Positions 24,291 to 33,754 of a stretch of DNA of 64,000 nucleotides are shown here, one piece after another. Under the pieces are notes generated by a model. That model had not been told where the DNA came from. It was given only the letters and a program-made list of their open reading frames with translations, and ran no database searches. The position numbers and the translations under genes were made by a program. Source of the DNA: an uncultured Bryobacteraceae bacterium (lineage in GTDB: Bacteria > Acidobacteriota > Terriglobia > Bryobacterales > Bryobacteraceae); contig CAKZUE010000007.1 in NCBI GenBank assembly GCA_937920635.1, positions 1-64,000 on the forward strand, given 5' to 3'. Numbering within the stretch: the stretch's first letter is position 1; every line of letters starts with the position of its first letter.

Positions 24291-26246
24291 CTAAAAGTGC
24301 AGCGTGAGGCCGCCGGCGGCGTTGATGCGTGGCATCAGATAGCCGGGCAGCACTTCGTAACGGTGATCGAGGAGATTGTCGGCGAGAGCGAAGACGGAGA
24401 CGCGGCGGCTGAGCTTCCATCCGGTCTGGAGCGTGAGCAGGGGATAGCCGCCGAGAGTGGCGGTGCGGGCGGCGTTGGCATAGCGGCGGCCGACAATCAT
24501 GGCGGAGAGGCTGGCCGTGAAACGGCTTTGGCTGTAGTGGATGGCGCCGTTAAATTTGTTGGCGGGCAACAGCGGCGCGAGCTGCCCGGAGCGCAGCACG
24601 CCTGTGCCGGCGCTGAGCATCCACGAGCGGGAGGGGCGCCACTGGGAGTGGATGTCGACACCGCGTAGGATGGCGCGGCCGGAGTTTTCCAGGCGCAGGT
24701 TGGGGAAGCGGCCGAAGGTGAGGATCTGATTGGAGAGAGACGAGTAGTAGCCCGTGGCCCAGGCGGTGAAGGAGCGGTGAGGCTGCACGTGGAGAGTGGA
24801 TTGGGAATTCCGGAGCCGCTCCGGGAGCAGATTCGGATTGGGGGCGGGGAAGAGGTAGAGCTCGCGGATGGTGGGGTTGCGGAAGCCGCGGCTCACCGCG
24901 GCTGACCAGGAGACGCGGGGCGAGAGACGGACGGTGGCGGCGGCCTCGGGGACAGAGAGTCCGCCGTAGACGGAATGGCGGTGGTAACGATAGCCGCCGG
25001 AGAAAGAAAGACGCGGGGATACGAGCCACTGCGCGCGTGAAAATCCGGCGCCTTCTTTGATGTGATGCTCGCCGTAATTCAGGGATCTGGTGACATTCCT
25101 GGCCGCGCCGCCGAAATGATTGAAATCGCCGCCGGCGTCAATCGTGAGCGAAGGGCTTAGGAGAAAGGTCTGCATGGCGCGCAGGCCCTGGAGAGAGTCG
25201 GTCGAGCGGAAGCCGTCGGTGATGAAGTGGCGGCCCCAGGCGCCGTACTGGCGGATATAGCCGTGGGAGCGGCCGTAGGCGTTGTTCAGATTCAGGCTGT
25301 AGCCGCCGCGGCCGACGCGGGCGTAGCTGCCCTGGAGCGGGGCGAAAACGGTTCCGGGGTCTTCGACGTGGAAGAAGCCGTAGCGGCTCTCCAGCGAGAA
25401 TCTCCATTGTTCTGTGAGATCCCTGCCGAGAGTAAAAGTGCCATCCGGGTTGCGGAAATCCGAGGACGGACGCTCGCCGGAAGTGCCGGAATAGCCGGCG
25501 TTCAAGGAATAAAAACCGCGCGTAAATGCAGCGGCATGATTCAGGCGGTGCTGGGTGGTCCACCAGGAGCCCAACGAAGAGGTAACGCGGGTCTGGAAGC
25601 CGGATTCCGGGCGGGAGGGGATGATCTCGACGGCGCCGCCCATGGCGTTGGAGCCGTACAGGACGGAGGCAGGACCGAGGGTGACACGCAAGGAGGAGGC
25701 GTCGGAAAGGGTGTAGAGGTCAGGCAAAGGGTGGCCCATCAGACCCTGAAAATCGGGTCTTCCATCGATGACGATCAGGACGCCGGTGTTGGGGGAGCCG
25801 CCGATGCCGCGGAGGCTCACGGCGCCGGTGCCGTTGGTGGCGATGCCGTAGCCCATGACGCCGCGCCGCGTCACAAATGCGCCAGGGGCGAGGCGGTCTA
25901 TGGCGTCGAGCACGGTGCGGGCGCCGGTGCTTTCGATTTCCAGTGCTGTGGTGGCGATGGTCTGCGCGGTGTCGGCGCCGGCGGCGCGGACTACGACGTC
26001 CACGGTGGTTTGAAGAGGAGCAGGATCGAGAGTGACCTTGACTTCGGATTGATCGGAAGGCAGGGCGACGGTCTTGGGCGAAAAGCCAGGCGCGTTGACG
26101 CGGGCGCTGGAGCCGAGGCGTTCGACGGTGGCATGCGGGATGACTGCTCCGGAGGGATCGAGGACGATGATATCGGCGGTAGCGAACAAGGGAGCAGCCA
26201 GGAACAAAGACAAAGAGACCCGAAGAACACGGATTGGCGATGCCAT
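24291..26246 (-). CDS. TonB-dependent outer-membrane receptor of the ECF operon
   Basis: 651 residues. Signal peptide VLRVSLSLFLAAPLFA, a short carboxypeptidase-regulatory-like segment (DIIVLDPSGAVIPHATVE), then a plug domain with VSLRGIGGSPNTGVLIVIDG and GPASVLYGSNAMGGAVEII, and a beta-barrel ending in Phe (GGLTLHF). The plug resembles BtuB/FepA-type receptors for small ligands. First gene of the five-gene uptake operon. The open frame upstream of the chosen ATG is not supported by a domain. No cobalamin-riboswitch motif was found before it. Confidence 0.9.
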   Translation of the reverse strand: MASPIRVLRVSLSLFLAAPLFATADIIVLDPSGAVIPHATVERLGSSARVNAPGFSPKTVALPSDQSEVKVTLDPAPLQTTVDVVVRAAGADTAQTIATTALEIESTGARTVLDAIDRLAPGAFVTRRGVMGYGIATNGTGAVSLRGIGGSPNTGVLIVIDGRPDFQGLMGHPLPDLYTLSDASSLRVTLGPASVLYGSNAMGGAVEIIPSRPESGFQTRVTSSLGSWWTTQHRLNHAAAFTRGFYSLNAGYSGTSGERPSSDFRNPDGTFTLGRDLTEQWRFSLESRYGFFHVEDPGTVFAPLQGSYARVGRGGYSLNLNNAYGRSHGYIRQYGAWGRHFITDGFRSTDSLQGLRAMQTFLLSPSLTIDAGGDFNHFGGAARNVTRSLNYGEHHIKEGAGFSRAQWLVSPRLSFSGGYRYHRHSVYGGLSVPEAAATVRLSPRVSWSAAVSRGFRNPTIRELYLFPAPNPNLLPERLRNSQSTLHVQPHRSFTAWATGYYSSLSNQILTFGRFPNLRLENSGRAILRGVDIHSQWRPSRSWMLSAGTGVLRSGQLAPLLPANKFNGAIHYSQSRFTASLSAMIVGRRYANAARTATLGGYPLLTLQTGWKLSRRVSVFALADNLLDHRYEVLPGYLMPRINAAGGLTLHF

Positions 26247-26322
26247 GCAGACAGAGTAGCACGATCTGTACAGAAGTGCTACCAATAACCAGGGCACCGA
26301 CCTGTCGCCAGCCGGCCCCGGC

Positions 26323-26352
26323 AAAAGGGGAATTGTGTTCCTGTCCCCTTTT
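26323..26352 (-). terminator. intrinsic-terminator-like hairpin after the S9 peptidase gene
   Basis: Arms AAAAGGGG and CCCCTTTT pair around a 14-base loop, one base beyond the stop codon of the minus-strand peptidase. Read on the minus strand the stem ends in a T-run, as in intrinsic terminators. The loop contains TTCCTGT before the C-run, a string shared by many intergenic palindromes, so this may instead be, or derive from, a mobile REP-like element. Confidence 0.6.
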
Positions 26353-26353
26353 T

Positions 26354-29005
26354 CTAGCGGACGATGCGGAAGCCGATGTAGTCGGGCCGGGAGGTGACGG
26401 GGGCTTTGGCGTCGGCGGGCATGTCGGCGCTGCCGCCGAGGACTTTGGGCTTGCCGTCTTTGCCGATGACCCATTCGGCGGCATTGCCGCCGAGATCGAA
26501 AACGGGGTCGTCACCGGCGCCGGGGAATGAGCCTACGGGTTTCAATAAAGCGCCGGGGCCGGCGTCGCGGACGAGGGGCTCGAGGCGGGCGGCGTCGTCG
26601 TAATTCACCGCGTAGCCGGCCCAGAAGTCGAGGGTGTTTTCATTGCGGCTGCGGGTGAGCAGGCTGCCGAGTTCATCCTCTGTGCCGAGGCGATATTTCT
26701 GCCCTGTTTTTTTCGAAAGCCAATCGCAATACTGCTGGGCTTTCTCGAAGGTGATGTTGGTGGCGGGGTAGTTATCCGTGCCCGGAGGGACAGGGTAAGA
26801 GGGATCGAAGGCGCGGAACTGGGCGCGGGTGACCTCGAAGCGGCCAATGAAGATGCCACCACGCTCCACCGTCTCAGGGACATCGGAAGCCTGCTTCAGG
26901 CGGGCGAGCGCGGCTAGCGGGGAGTCGGGCTTGAGCGCGGGATGGGCGGGCTGAGCCGTCCTGAACAGGTGCTGGTCAAACCACGCGAGTTCTTCCTCGA
27001 CCTTGCGCTTCTGGTGGACGTATTTGCGAAGGCTGTGAGCTTCACCGGGGAAGAGAATAAAACGCACCGGCGTCTTGCCGTAATGCTGGAGGGCGCGGTA
27101 GTGCTGCCAGCCCTGTTCGGTGGGCACCTGGCGGTCCTCGGTGCCGAAGAAAATGATGGTAGGGCTGGTTACTTTGCTCATCTGAAAGAGGGGCGACTTT
27201 TTGACGTAAAAATCGGGATCGTCCATCGGGGTTTTGCCGAGATAATACTGCTCGAAGGAATCGCCGAAGACGGCGTTGCCCCAGTCGCTGGTCCAGTTGA
27301 CATCGCCGGCGCCGGCGCCGACCGCCTTGTAGCGGTTGGTGCGGACGGAGAGCTCGATGCTGATGATGGAGCCGTTGGACCAGCCGAGCACGCCGAGCTG
27401 GTCCGGATCGACGAGCCCCTGGGCGATGAGATGGTCGACGCCCTTCTCGACATCGATCCACTCGAGGTCATTGTATTTGCCGCCGGAGATGGATTCGCCG
27501 AACTTGAGGCCGTAGTTGGACGAGCCGTGGTAGTTGGGCTTGAGGATGAAGGCGCCGCGTTGGGCGTAGAGCTGATGCGGGTAGGCCCAGCTTTCGCGGA
27601 AGGCATCTGCGTCGTGGCCGTGCGGTCCGCCGTGGATCATGACGACGAGCGGATATTTCCGGCCGGCCTGGTAGTTGTGCGGGTAATATAGGATGCCTTC
27701 GATTTCTTCGTCGAGAGCGCCTTTCCAGCGGATGACCTCGGTTTTGGCAATGGTCTTTTTGCGGAAATTCTCGTTGGGCTCGATGACGGGTTTCGCCTCT
27801 TCGAGACGGTTTGCAGCGGGGCGGGCGGCCATGTAGACAACCGGAGAAGAGGCGTTGGAGCGGGCATAGACGACGCGGCTGCCGTCGAGCGAGGAGACAA
27901 TCTGGTGAACGTCCGGCGTATCGATCCACTCGCGGCGCCATGCGTTGCCGGATTCGTAGTACCGGGCGAAGCGGTTGCGGGCGCCGCTGGCGAGAAGGGC
28001 GAGAAAGCCGTCCGGCAGGGTGGCGGGGGACGCGGCAAGGCCGTTTTCCCAATCCAGCGCGACTTCGGCGGGACGGGCCTTGGCGGCGGCGTCGAAGGAC
28101 TCGGCCAGAGTCAGAGGGAAGTGATAAAGCCGGGTGACGCTGGCGTTATAGAGGTAAGGATGTGTTGTGTAAGGGGCCGTAAAATAGAAAGATTTCGAGT
28201 CAGCTTTCCAGTGAAAAGAGCGCGGATAGAGCTTCTGGCCGGCGAACAATTCGACGCTGCGGCCTGTGGGCAGGTGATGGAGAAAAGTCACAGGCTTGAT
28301 TTTTTGGTTGTAGATTTCGGCCAGGCTGCGGTTGTGGATGGTGAGCGCCCACTGGCCATCGGGGGAGACATCGATGCTGGTGATGCGGTCAGAGTTGGCA
28401 GTGAGCCGGGTGACTTTGCCGCCTTTGATCTCGATACGGAAGAGGCGCACCGGCGGCTCGTTTTCTTCGTCATCCACGACGTTGGAGGTGTCCTTGGCTT
28501 CTTTGATTCTCTGGTGGTAGAGGGAGGGGTCTTCCTGAGCGGCAGCGGCGATCGCGTCGTCGGAGATCCAATCGAAAGCGCGGACGCCCCGCTCGAGGCG
28601 GGTAAGCTGCCAGGGCTCGCCGCCGGAGGTGTTCATCAGCCAGATCTGCTGTCCGGAGGGCTCAGGGGCTGATGCAGCGGGCGCGCTGGGGGCGGAGGAA
28701 GCGGCGGCGCGGCGGCTGGTGAGGAAAGCGATGAGCTTGCCGGAGGGCGAGATTTTCGGGCTGGAGGCGCTGTCCTGTCCGCGGGTGAGCTGGATGGGCT
28801 CGGATTCGTCGAAACGGCGGAGCCAGATGTGCGAGACGGATTCGCCCTTGTCTTTGTCTATGCGGGATTTGGTGTAGACAATGAAGCGTCCGTCGCGGGA
28901 CAGTTCGATGGCGCCGACCTGCTCCTGAAGAAGGATGTCATCGGGGGTCCACTTTTCGGCGGCGGCGAGAGAGAGGCAGAGGAAGGCGGAAGCGAGCCAC
29001 TTCAT
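26354..29005 (-). CDS. exported S9 peptidase fused to a formylglycine-enzyme-like domain
   Basis: 883 residues. Signal peptide (residues 1-16), a beta-propeller region with repeated SPDG/SRDG-type turns (20-410), then the prolyl-oligopeptidase alpha/beta-hydrolase domain with HGGPHGHD, nucleophile S543 in GWSNGS, D624 in GTEDRQVP and H657 in GEAHSLRKY. After residue 710 comes a FGE/SUMF1-type domain: [36 protein letters not shown] and a final YIGFRIVR. The catalytic Cys pair of true formylglycine enzymes is not evident, so the added domain is probably a binding module. It should act in the periplasm on peptides. Confidence 0.88.
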   Translation of the reverse strand: MKWLASAFLCLSLAAAEKWTPDDILLQEQVGAIELSRDGRFIVYTKSRIDKDKGESVSHIWLRRFDESEPIQLTRGQDSASSPKISPSGKLIAFLTSRRAAASSAPSAPAASAPEPSGQQIWLMNTSGGEPWQLTRLERGVRAFDWISDDAIAAAAQEDPSLYHQRIKEAKDTSNVVDDEENEPPVRLFRIEIKGGKVTRLTANSDRITSIDVSPDGQWALTIHNRSLAEIYNQKIKPVTFLHHLPTGRSVELFAGQKLYPRSFHWKADSKSFYFTAPYTTHPYLYNASVTRLYHFPLTLAESFDAAAKARPAEVALDWENGLAASPATLPDGFLALLASGARNRFARYYESGNAWRREWIDTPDVHQIVSSLDGSRVVYARSNASSPVVYMAARPAANRLEEAKPVIEPNENFRKKTIAKTEVIRWKGALDEEIEGILYYPHNYQAGRKYPLVVMIHGGPHGHDADAFRESWAYPHQLYAQRGAFILKPNYHGSSNYGLKFGESISGGKYNDLEWIDVEKGVDHLIAQGLVDPDQLGVLGWSNGSIISIELSVRTNRYKAVGAGAGDVNWTSDWGNAVFGDSFEQYYLGKTPMDDPDFYVKKSPLFQMSKVTSPTIIFFGTEDRQVPTEQGWQHYRALQHYGKTPVRFILFPGEAHSLRKYVHQKRKVEEELAWFDQHLFRTAQPAHPALKPDSPLAALARLKQASDVPETVERGGIFIGRFEVTRAQFRAFDPSYPVPPGTDNYPATNITFEKAQQYCDWLSKKTGQKYRLGTEDELGSLLTRSRNENTLDFWAGYAVNYDDAARLEPLVRDAGPGALLKPVGSFPGAGDDPVFDLGGNAAEWVIGKDGKPKVLGGSADMPADAKAPVTSRPDYIGFRIVR

Positions 29006-29076
29006 ACCCTCTCATTATGCCCACGGCGGTGGGGCTCGCCGCAGGCAGACAAACCGATATGCTGAGGGAGAACGCC

Positions 29077-30597
29077 ATGCCTTTGTACAAGCGATACCTG
29101 GAATACCTGGTGACCGTGCCGGCGGTGGAGTTGAGCCTGGACGTGTCGCGGATGAACTTCTCCAGCGCGTGGCTGGATTCGATGGAGCCGCGGATGCAGC
29201 GGGCATACGCGGAGATGGCCGAGCTGGAGCGGGGCGCGATCGCCAACCCGGACGAGAACCGGATGGTGGGGCATTACTGGCTGCGCGCGCCGCAACTGGC
29301 GCCGCGGGCTGAGCTGCGGATCGAAATCGAGCAGACGCGCCAACGGGTGCAAGAGTTCGCGGCGAGGATCCACGAATCCTCGGCGTTCACGGAGGTGTTG
29401 AGCATCGGCATAGGGGGCTCGGCGCTGGGACCGATGTTTCTTTCCGATGCTTTGGGGCATCCGAAGCGCGACAGGATGCGGCTGCATTTTTTCGACAATA
29501 CGGACCCGGACGGCATAGAGCGGGTGATGGCAGGGCTGGAGGGGAAGCTGGACCGGACGCTGGTGCTGGTGATTTCGAAGAGCGGGGGCACGCCGGAGAC
29601 GCACAACGGAATGAAGCTGGCGGAGGCCGCATTTGCAAGGGCTGGCGTAGCGTTCGGACCGCGGGCGGTGGCGGTGACGATGCCGGGATCGAAACTGGAC
29701 GCTTACGCGCAAGGGAACGGCTGGCTGGAGCGGTTTCCGATGTTCGACTGGGTGGGCGGGCGGACGTCGGTGATGTCGGCGGTGGGGCTGCTGCCGGCGG
29801 CATTGCAGGGACTGGACACGGACGCGCTGCTGGAGGGCGCGGCGCGGATGGACGAGGCGACGCGGGTGCGGCTGACGCGGCGGAATCCGGCGGCGCTGCT
29901 GGCTCTGATGTGGCACTACGCAACGGGCGGGGCGGGGCGGAAGGACATGGTGATCCTGCCGTACAAGGACCGGCTGCTGCTGTTTTCGCGGTATTTGCAG
30001 CAGTTGATCATGGAATCGCTGGGCAAGCAGTACGATCTGGACGGGCGCGTGGTGGAGCAGGGCATCACCGTGTACGGCAACAAGGGTTCGACCGACCAGC
30101 ATGCCTACGTGCAGCAGTTGCGGGAGGGCGTGAACAACTTTTTTGCGACCTTCATCCGCGTGCTGGAAGACGGCGGGGACGAGACGGAACTGGCGCCGGG
30201 CGTACGCACCGGAGATTACCTGGACGGTTTCCTGCTGGGAACGCGGGCGGCGCTGAGCGAGAACGGGCGGGAGTCGATGATGATCACGATCCGGCGTGTG
30301 GATGCGCGGAGCGTGGGGGCGCTGATCGCGCTGTATGAGCGGGCGGTGGGCCTGTACGCATCGCTGGTGCGGATCAACGCCTATCATCAGCCGGGCGTGG
30401 AGGCGGGCAAGAAGGCGGCGGCGGCGATTCTCGATCTGCAAAAGAGAATTCTCGCCGTGCTGACAGGCGCGTCCAAGCCGGTGGATCAGATTGCGGCTGA
30501 GAGCGGTGCGGACAGCGAAGAAACGGCGGCGCACATCCTGGAGCATCTGGCGGCGAACGGGCGGGTGAAGGCGTCGAAGGCGGGTTACAGCGTGTGA
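29077..30597 (+). CDS. pgi: glucose-6-phosphate isomerase with C-terminal helical extension
   Basis: 506 residues. PGI interconverts glucose-6-phosphate and fructose-6-phosphate. Motifs: [37 protein letters not shown] (with the catalytic Arg), [12 protein letters not shown], and the late Gln/Lys in [13 protein letters not shown]. After about residue 450 there is an additional 50-odd residues, [16 protein letters not shown] and [14 protein letters not shown], with the rhythm of a winged-helix domain. Of several in-frame starts the ATG at [10 protein letters not shown] is preceded by GAGGGAG at good distance. Upstream neighbour is divergent. Confidence 0.93.
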   Translation: MPLYKRYLEYLVTVPAVELSLDVSRMNFSSAWLDSMEPRMQRAYAEMAELERGAIANPDENRMVGHYWLRAPQLAPRAELRIEIEQTRQRVQEFAARIHESSAFTEVLSIGIGGSALGPMFLSDALGHPKRDRMRLHFFDNTDPDGIERVMAGLEGKLDRTLVLVISKSGGTPETHNGMKLAEAAFARAGVAFGPRAVAVTMPGSKLDAYAQGNGWLERFPMFDWVGGRTSVMSAVGLLPAALQGLDTDALLEGAARMDEATRVRLTRRNPAALLALMWHYATGGAGRKDMVILPYKDRLLLFSRYLQQLIMESLGKQYDLDGRVVEQGITVYGNKGSTDQHAYVQQLREGVNNFFATFIRVLEDGGDETELAPGVRTGDYLDGFLLGTRAALSENGRESMMITIRRVDARSVGALIALYERAVGLYASLVRINAYHQPGVEAGKKAAAAILDLQKRILAVLTGASKPVDQIAAESGADSEETAAHILEHLAANGRVKASKAGYSV

Positions 30598-30631
30598 GGC
30601 TGCGGACAGGGGGCGGCTATGATGGTAGAGG

Positions 30632-31591
30632 ATGACCGCCTCTGAGGCAGTAGCCACCGCATCGGCAAAGCTGCACGCATTAGAAGCCGCGCTCAACGGC
30701 GTGGTGCGCGGCAAGGCGGACGTGGTGCGGATGTCGGTGGTGTGCCTGCTGTCGCGGGGGCACCTGCTGATTGAAGACGTGCCCGGGGTGGGCAAGACGA
30801 CGCTGGCGCACGCGCTGGCGCGGAGCGTGGATTGCAGCTTCCACCGGCTTCAATGCACGTCGGACATGCTGCCGGGCGACATCCTGGGCGTGACGGTGTT
30901 CAACGCGCGCACGGGGGAGTTCGAGTTCAAGCGCGGGCCGATCTTCACCAACCTCCTGCTGGCGGACGAGATCAACCGGACGACGCCAAAGACGCAGTCG
31001 GCGCTGCTGGAGGCGATGAACGAGCATCAGATCACGATCGACGGCGTGACGTACCCGATGGCGGAGCCGTTCATGGTGATTGCGACGCAGAATCCGGTGG
31101 AGCATCACGGAACGTATCCGCTGCCGGAATCGCAGATGGACCGGTTCCTGATGCGGATCCGGGTGGGGTATCCGGACACGGCGAGCGAGCGGGAGATTGT
31201 GAGGTCGGCGACAGCGGCGACCGCGCCCGACGTCAAGCCGGTGATCGGTCCGGCGGAACTCGTCGACATACAGAGGGCGGTGGAGCGGATCCGCGTCGAC
31301 GATTCGCTGGTGGACTACATCCTGGCGATCGCCGAACAGACGCGGCGGCACGAGCAGCTCGCGCTGGGGGTGAGTCCGCGCGGAGCGCAGGGGCTGTACC
31401 GGGCTGCCCAGGCGATGGCGCTGATGGAAGGCCGGGACTACGTGCTGCCGGACGACATCAAGCGGCTGGCATTGCCGGTGTTCGCGCACCGGGTGGTGCT
31501 GAACCAGCGGACGACGCTGATCACGCGCTCGAGCGAGGTGAGCGAGCGCATTCTGAACGAGATTCTCAAACTCGTGGAAGTTCCTCTGTAA
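30632..31591 (+). CDS. MoxR-family AAA+ ATPase
   Basis: 319 residues. Walker A GVGKTTLAHALA, the MoxR-specific LQCTSDMLPGDILGV, Walker B LLLADEINRTTPKTQSALLEAM, sensor 1 ATQNPVEHHGTYPLPESQMDRF and a lid domain. MoxR ATPases act as chaperones that install cofactors or mature partner proteins, usually with VWA-domain and DUF58 proteins encoded next to them. None of those partners is present; the next gene is ychF 17 bases downstream. A GAGG ribosome site precedes the ATG. Confidence 0.93.
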   Translation: MTASEAVATASAKLHALEAALNGVVRGKADVVRMSVVCLLSRGHLLIEDVPGVGKTTLAHALARSVDCSFHRLQCTSDMLPGDILGVTVFNARTGEFEFKRGPIFTNLLLADEINRTTPKTQSALLEAMNEHQITIDGVTYPMAEPFMVIATQNPVEHHGTYPLPESQMDRFLMRIRVGYPDTASEREIVRSATAATAPDVKPVIGPAELVDIQRAVERIRVDDSLVDYILAIAEQTRRHEQLALGVSPRGAQGLYRAAQAMALMEGRDYVLPDDIKRLALPVFAHRVVLNQRTTLITRSSEVSERILNEILKLVEVPL

Positions 31592-31608
31592 TCACGGTAA
31601 TTCCAGAC

Positions 31609-32682
31609 ATGAAGACAGCGATTATCGGGCTGCCGATGACGGGCAAGACGAGCCTGTTCACGATTCTGACGGGCGTGCACGAGACGGCGCGCACGGGTTC
31701 GATGGAGACGCGCGTGGGGGTGACGCGCGTGCCGGACGAGCGCGTGGAGGCGCTGGCCAAGGTGTTCCTGCCGGAGAAAGTGACGCACGCCACGATCGAG
31801 TTCATCGACTTTCCCTCGATTTCGAAGGAGTCGCTGCGCGATCCTTCTTATCTGGCGAGCCTGCGGGTGGCGGACGCGATGGCGCACGTGGTGCGGCTGT
31901 TCGAAAGCGATCTGGTGCCGCATGAGAAGGGCTCGGTGGACCCGCTGCGGGACATCGGCGACGTGGATACCGAGCTGGTGCTGAGCGATCTGGCCGTGGT
32001 GGAAAAGCGCCTGGAGCGGCTGGAGAAGGACCGGAAAAAGATCAAAGATCCCGGGCTGGACCGGGAATTCGAGCTGCTCCAGAAGGCGAAAGAGATGCTG
32101 GAGAACGGCGAGCCCTTGCGCGCATGGGCGCTGGAGGGCGAGGACGAAAAACGGCTGCGCGGATTCCAGTTTCTTTCACAAAAGCCGATACTGTATGTGC
32201 TCAACGTTGGGGAAAATGACGCCGCCAGAATGCAGGAAATCGAAGCCGAATACCGGCAGAGGCTGGTGAAAGAAGGAAGCCATTGCGAGGTAACGGCGGT
32301 GTGCGGCAAGATCGAGGCGGAGCTGGCGGAGCTGGATCCGCAGGAGCAGCGGGAGTATCTGGCATCTTACGGGCTGCCGGGTTCGAGCCTGGACCGGCTG
32401 GTGGGCGCGATGTACCGGCTGCTGGGGCTGATGAGCTTTCTCACGGCGGGCGAGACGGAGGTGCGGGCGTGGACGGTGCCGGTGAACTCGACGGCGGTGA
32501 AGGCGGCAGGGGCGATCCACTCGGACTTCGAGAAGAAGTTCATCCGCGCGGAGGTGGTTCCGTGGCAGGCGCTGGTGGAACACGGCGGGTATGCCGGCGT
32601 GCGCGAGAAGGGGCTGTTGCGGCTGGAAGGGAAGGATTACATCGTCAAGGACGGCGATGTGCTGGTGATCCGGCACGGATGA
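31609..32682 (+). CDS. ychF: YchF-type Obg-family GTPase/ATPase
   Basis: 357 residues, near the family's 363. P-loop GLPMTGKTS (residues 7-15); YchF normally has GLPNVGKS, so the Asn-Val pair is replaced by Met-Thr while the Lys and Ser/Thr remain. The NxxE specificity motif, which gives ATP preference in YchF, is present as LYVLNVGEND. The coiled-coil insertion (VVEKRLERLEKDRKK) and C-terminal TGS domain (VRAWTVPVNSTA ... YIVKDGDVLVIRHG) are complete. It binds ribosomes and is implicated in stress and translation quality. Probably cotranscribed with the MoxR gene. Confidence 0.93.
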   Translation: MKTAIIGLPMTGKTSLFTILTGVHETARTGSMETRVGVTRVPDERVEALAKVFLPEKVTHATIEFIDFPSISKESLRDPSYLASLRVADAMAHVVRLFESDLVPHEKGSVDPLRDIGDVDTELVLSDLAVVEKRLERLEKDRKKIKDPGLDREFELLQKAKEMLENGEPLRAWALEGEDEKRLRGFQFLSQKPILYVLNVGENDAARMQEIEAEYRQRLVKEGSHCEVTAVCGKIEAELAELDPQEQREYLASYGLPGSSLDRLVGAMYRLLGLMSFLTAGETEVRAWTVPVNSTAVKAAGAIHSDFEKKFIRAEVVPWQALVEHGGYAGVREKGLLRLEGKDYIVKDGDVLVIRHG

Positions 32683-32692
32683 GCGGCGCGGC

Positions 32693-33745
32693 TCAGTCCA
32701 TGCGGCGAAGCTCCTGGAATAATTCGCGGAAGCAGAGCACGGCTTCGGCGGCCTGAGGGCGCGGGTTTTTGTCTTCGCCGAAATAAGCGCGGACGAAGGG
32801 ACCGAAGCCGGTCCAGGTGGTCTGCAACATGCCGAGCATGCGTTCGGCGACGGGACGGGCGGCGGTGGCGCGCGTGCGGCGCATGATGTGGAGCTGCTCG
32901 AGGGCGACCGAAGGCTTGCGCCACGGGGAGCTGACGACGGAAAGACCCTGAAGGGCGAAGAAGGGCGCGGTGGGGTGCGGCGCTTCGTAGTGCCAGTCGC
33001 AGATGACGACATCGCGGGGGATGAGGTGGATGGCGCGGGCGGTCGAGTTCGCCGAGGCTTCCCACTTGCCGATGCCGGTGAGGTCGGCGTCGAGGAGGCG
33101 GTCGCCCCAGATCCAGAGGCGGGCGTTGCGGCGCGCGAGAAAATCCCGGATCGTTTTCACTTCGCCGGCGAACAATTCAGCGCGGTCCCGGCCGCGGCAG
33201 CGCGGGCAATCGTCTTCTCCCAGGAGGAAGACCTCATCCATTCCGGCGTGAAAATCGGAAGCGCCGGTGGCTTCCATCAGCTCCGTGATCAGATCGAATA
33301 TGACATTGTGGACGTCTGGATGAAGCGGGCAATAACTGCGGCAGTATATGCCCGTATTGTCCGGATATTTGCCGGGCGTTTCGTCAAATTCCGGATGGGC
33401 GCGCAGGAGGCCGAAAGTGGTTTTCGCCCAGGACTGGTGGCCGAGGAGGTTGATCATGGGGATGAGGCGCACGTTGGCCTCGCGGCAGGCGGCGGCGAGG
33501 CGCTCGAGGTCCTGGCGGGAGAGGGCCGGCTCGTCGGCCACTTCAGGATGGGATGAAAAGCGGTAGCGGTAGTTGAATTCGAGGACAAGCGTATTGACGC
33601 CCTCTTTGGGCAGAGCTTCGCGAATGAAACGGAGGGCGAGGTTGATCTCATCGGGCTGCGGGGCGGCGAGGTGGATGCCGCGCACGGGGAGGGGTTCGGC
33701 GGCGGCAGCGAAGGCGAGCACCGTGATCCAGAGCAGGCGCATCAT
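32693..33745 (-). CDS. GH20-like exported glycoside hydrolase (hexosaminidase type)
   Basis: 350 residues with a signal peptide (LLWITVLAFAAAAEP). A TIM-barrel with the GH20 catalytic Asp-Glu pair D170-E171 in FHAGMDEVFLLG, preceded by the barrel motif RLIPMINLLGHQSW. GH20 enzymes remove beta-linked N-acetylhexosamines by substrate-assisted catalysis. There is no separate N-terminal GH20b domain, and the family match is by motif rather than over the full length. Follows Lnt on the same strand with a 9-bp gap. Substrate uncertain. Confidence 0.7.
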   Translation of the reverse strand: MMRLLWITVLAFAAAAEPLPVRGIHLAAPQPDEINLALRFIREALPKEGVNTLVLEFNYRYRFSSHPEVADEPALSRQDLERLAAACREANVRLIPMINLLGHQSWAKTTFGLLRAHPEFDETPGKYPDNTGIYCRSYCPLHPDVHNVIFDLITELMEATGASDFHAGMDEVFLLGEDDCPRCRGRDRAELFAGEVKTIRDFLARRNARLWIWGDRLLDADLTGIGKWEASANSTARAIHLIPRDVVICDWHYEAPHPTAPFFALQGLSVVSSPWRKPSVALEQLHIMRRTRATAARPVAERMLGMLQTTWTGFGPFVRAYFGEDKNPRPQAAEAVLCFRELFQELRRMD

Positions 33746-33754
33746 GGCGCCATT

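Noticed and set aside
26247-26322. Cobalamin riboswitch before the ECF-operon TonB receptor
   Set aside because: I looked for the B12 box and the conserved core on the minus strand and did not see them. The stretch is too short for a full aptamer.
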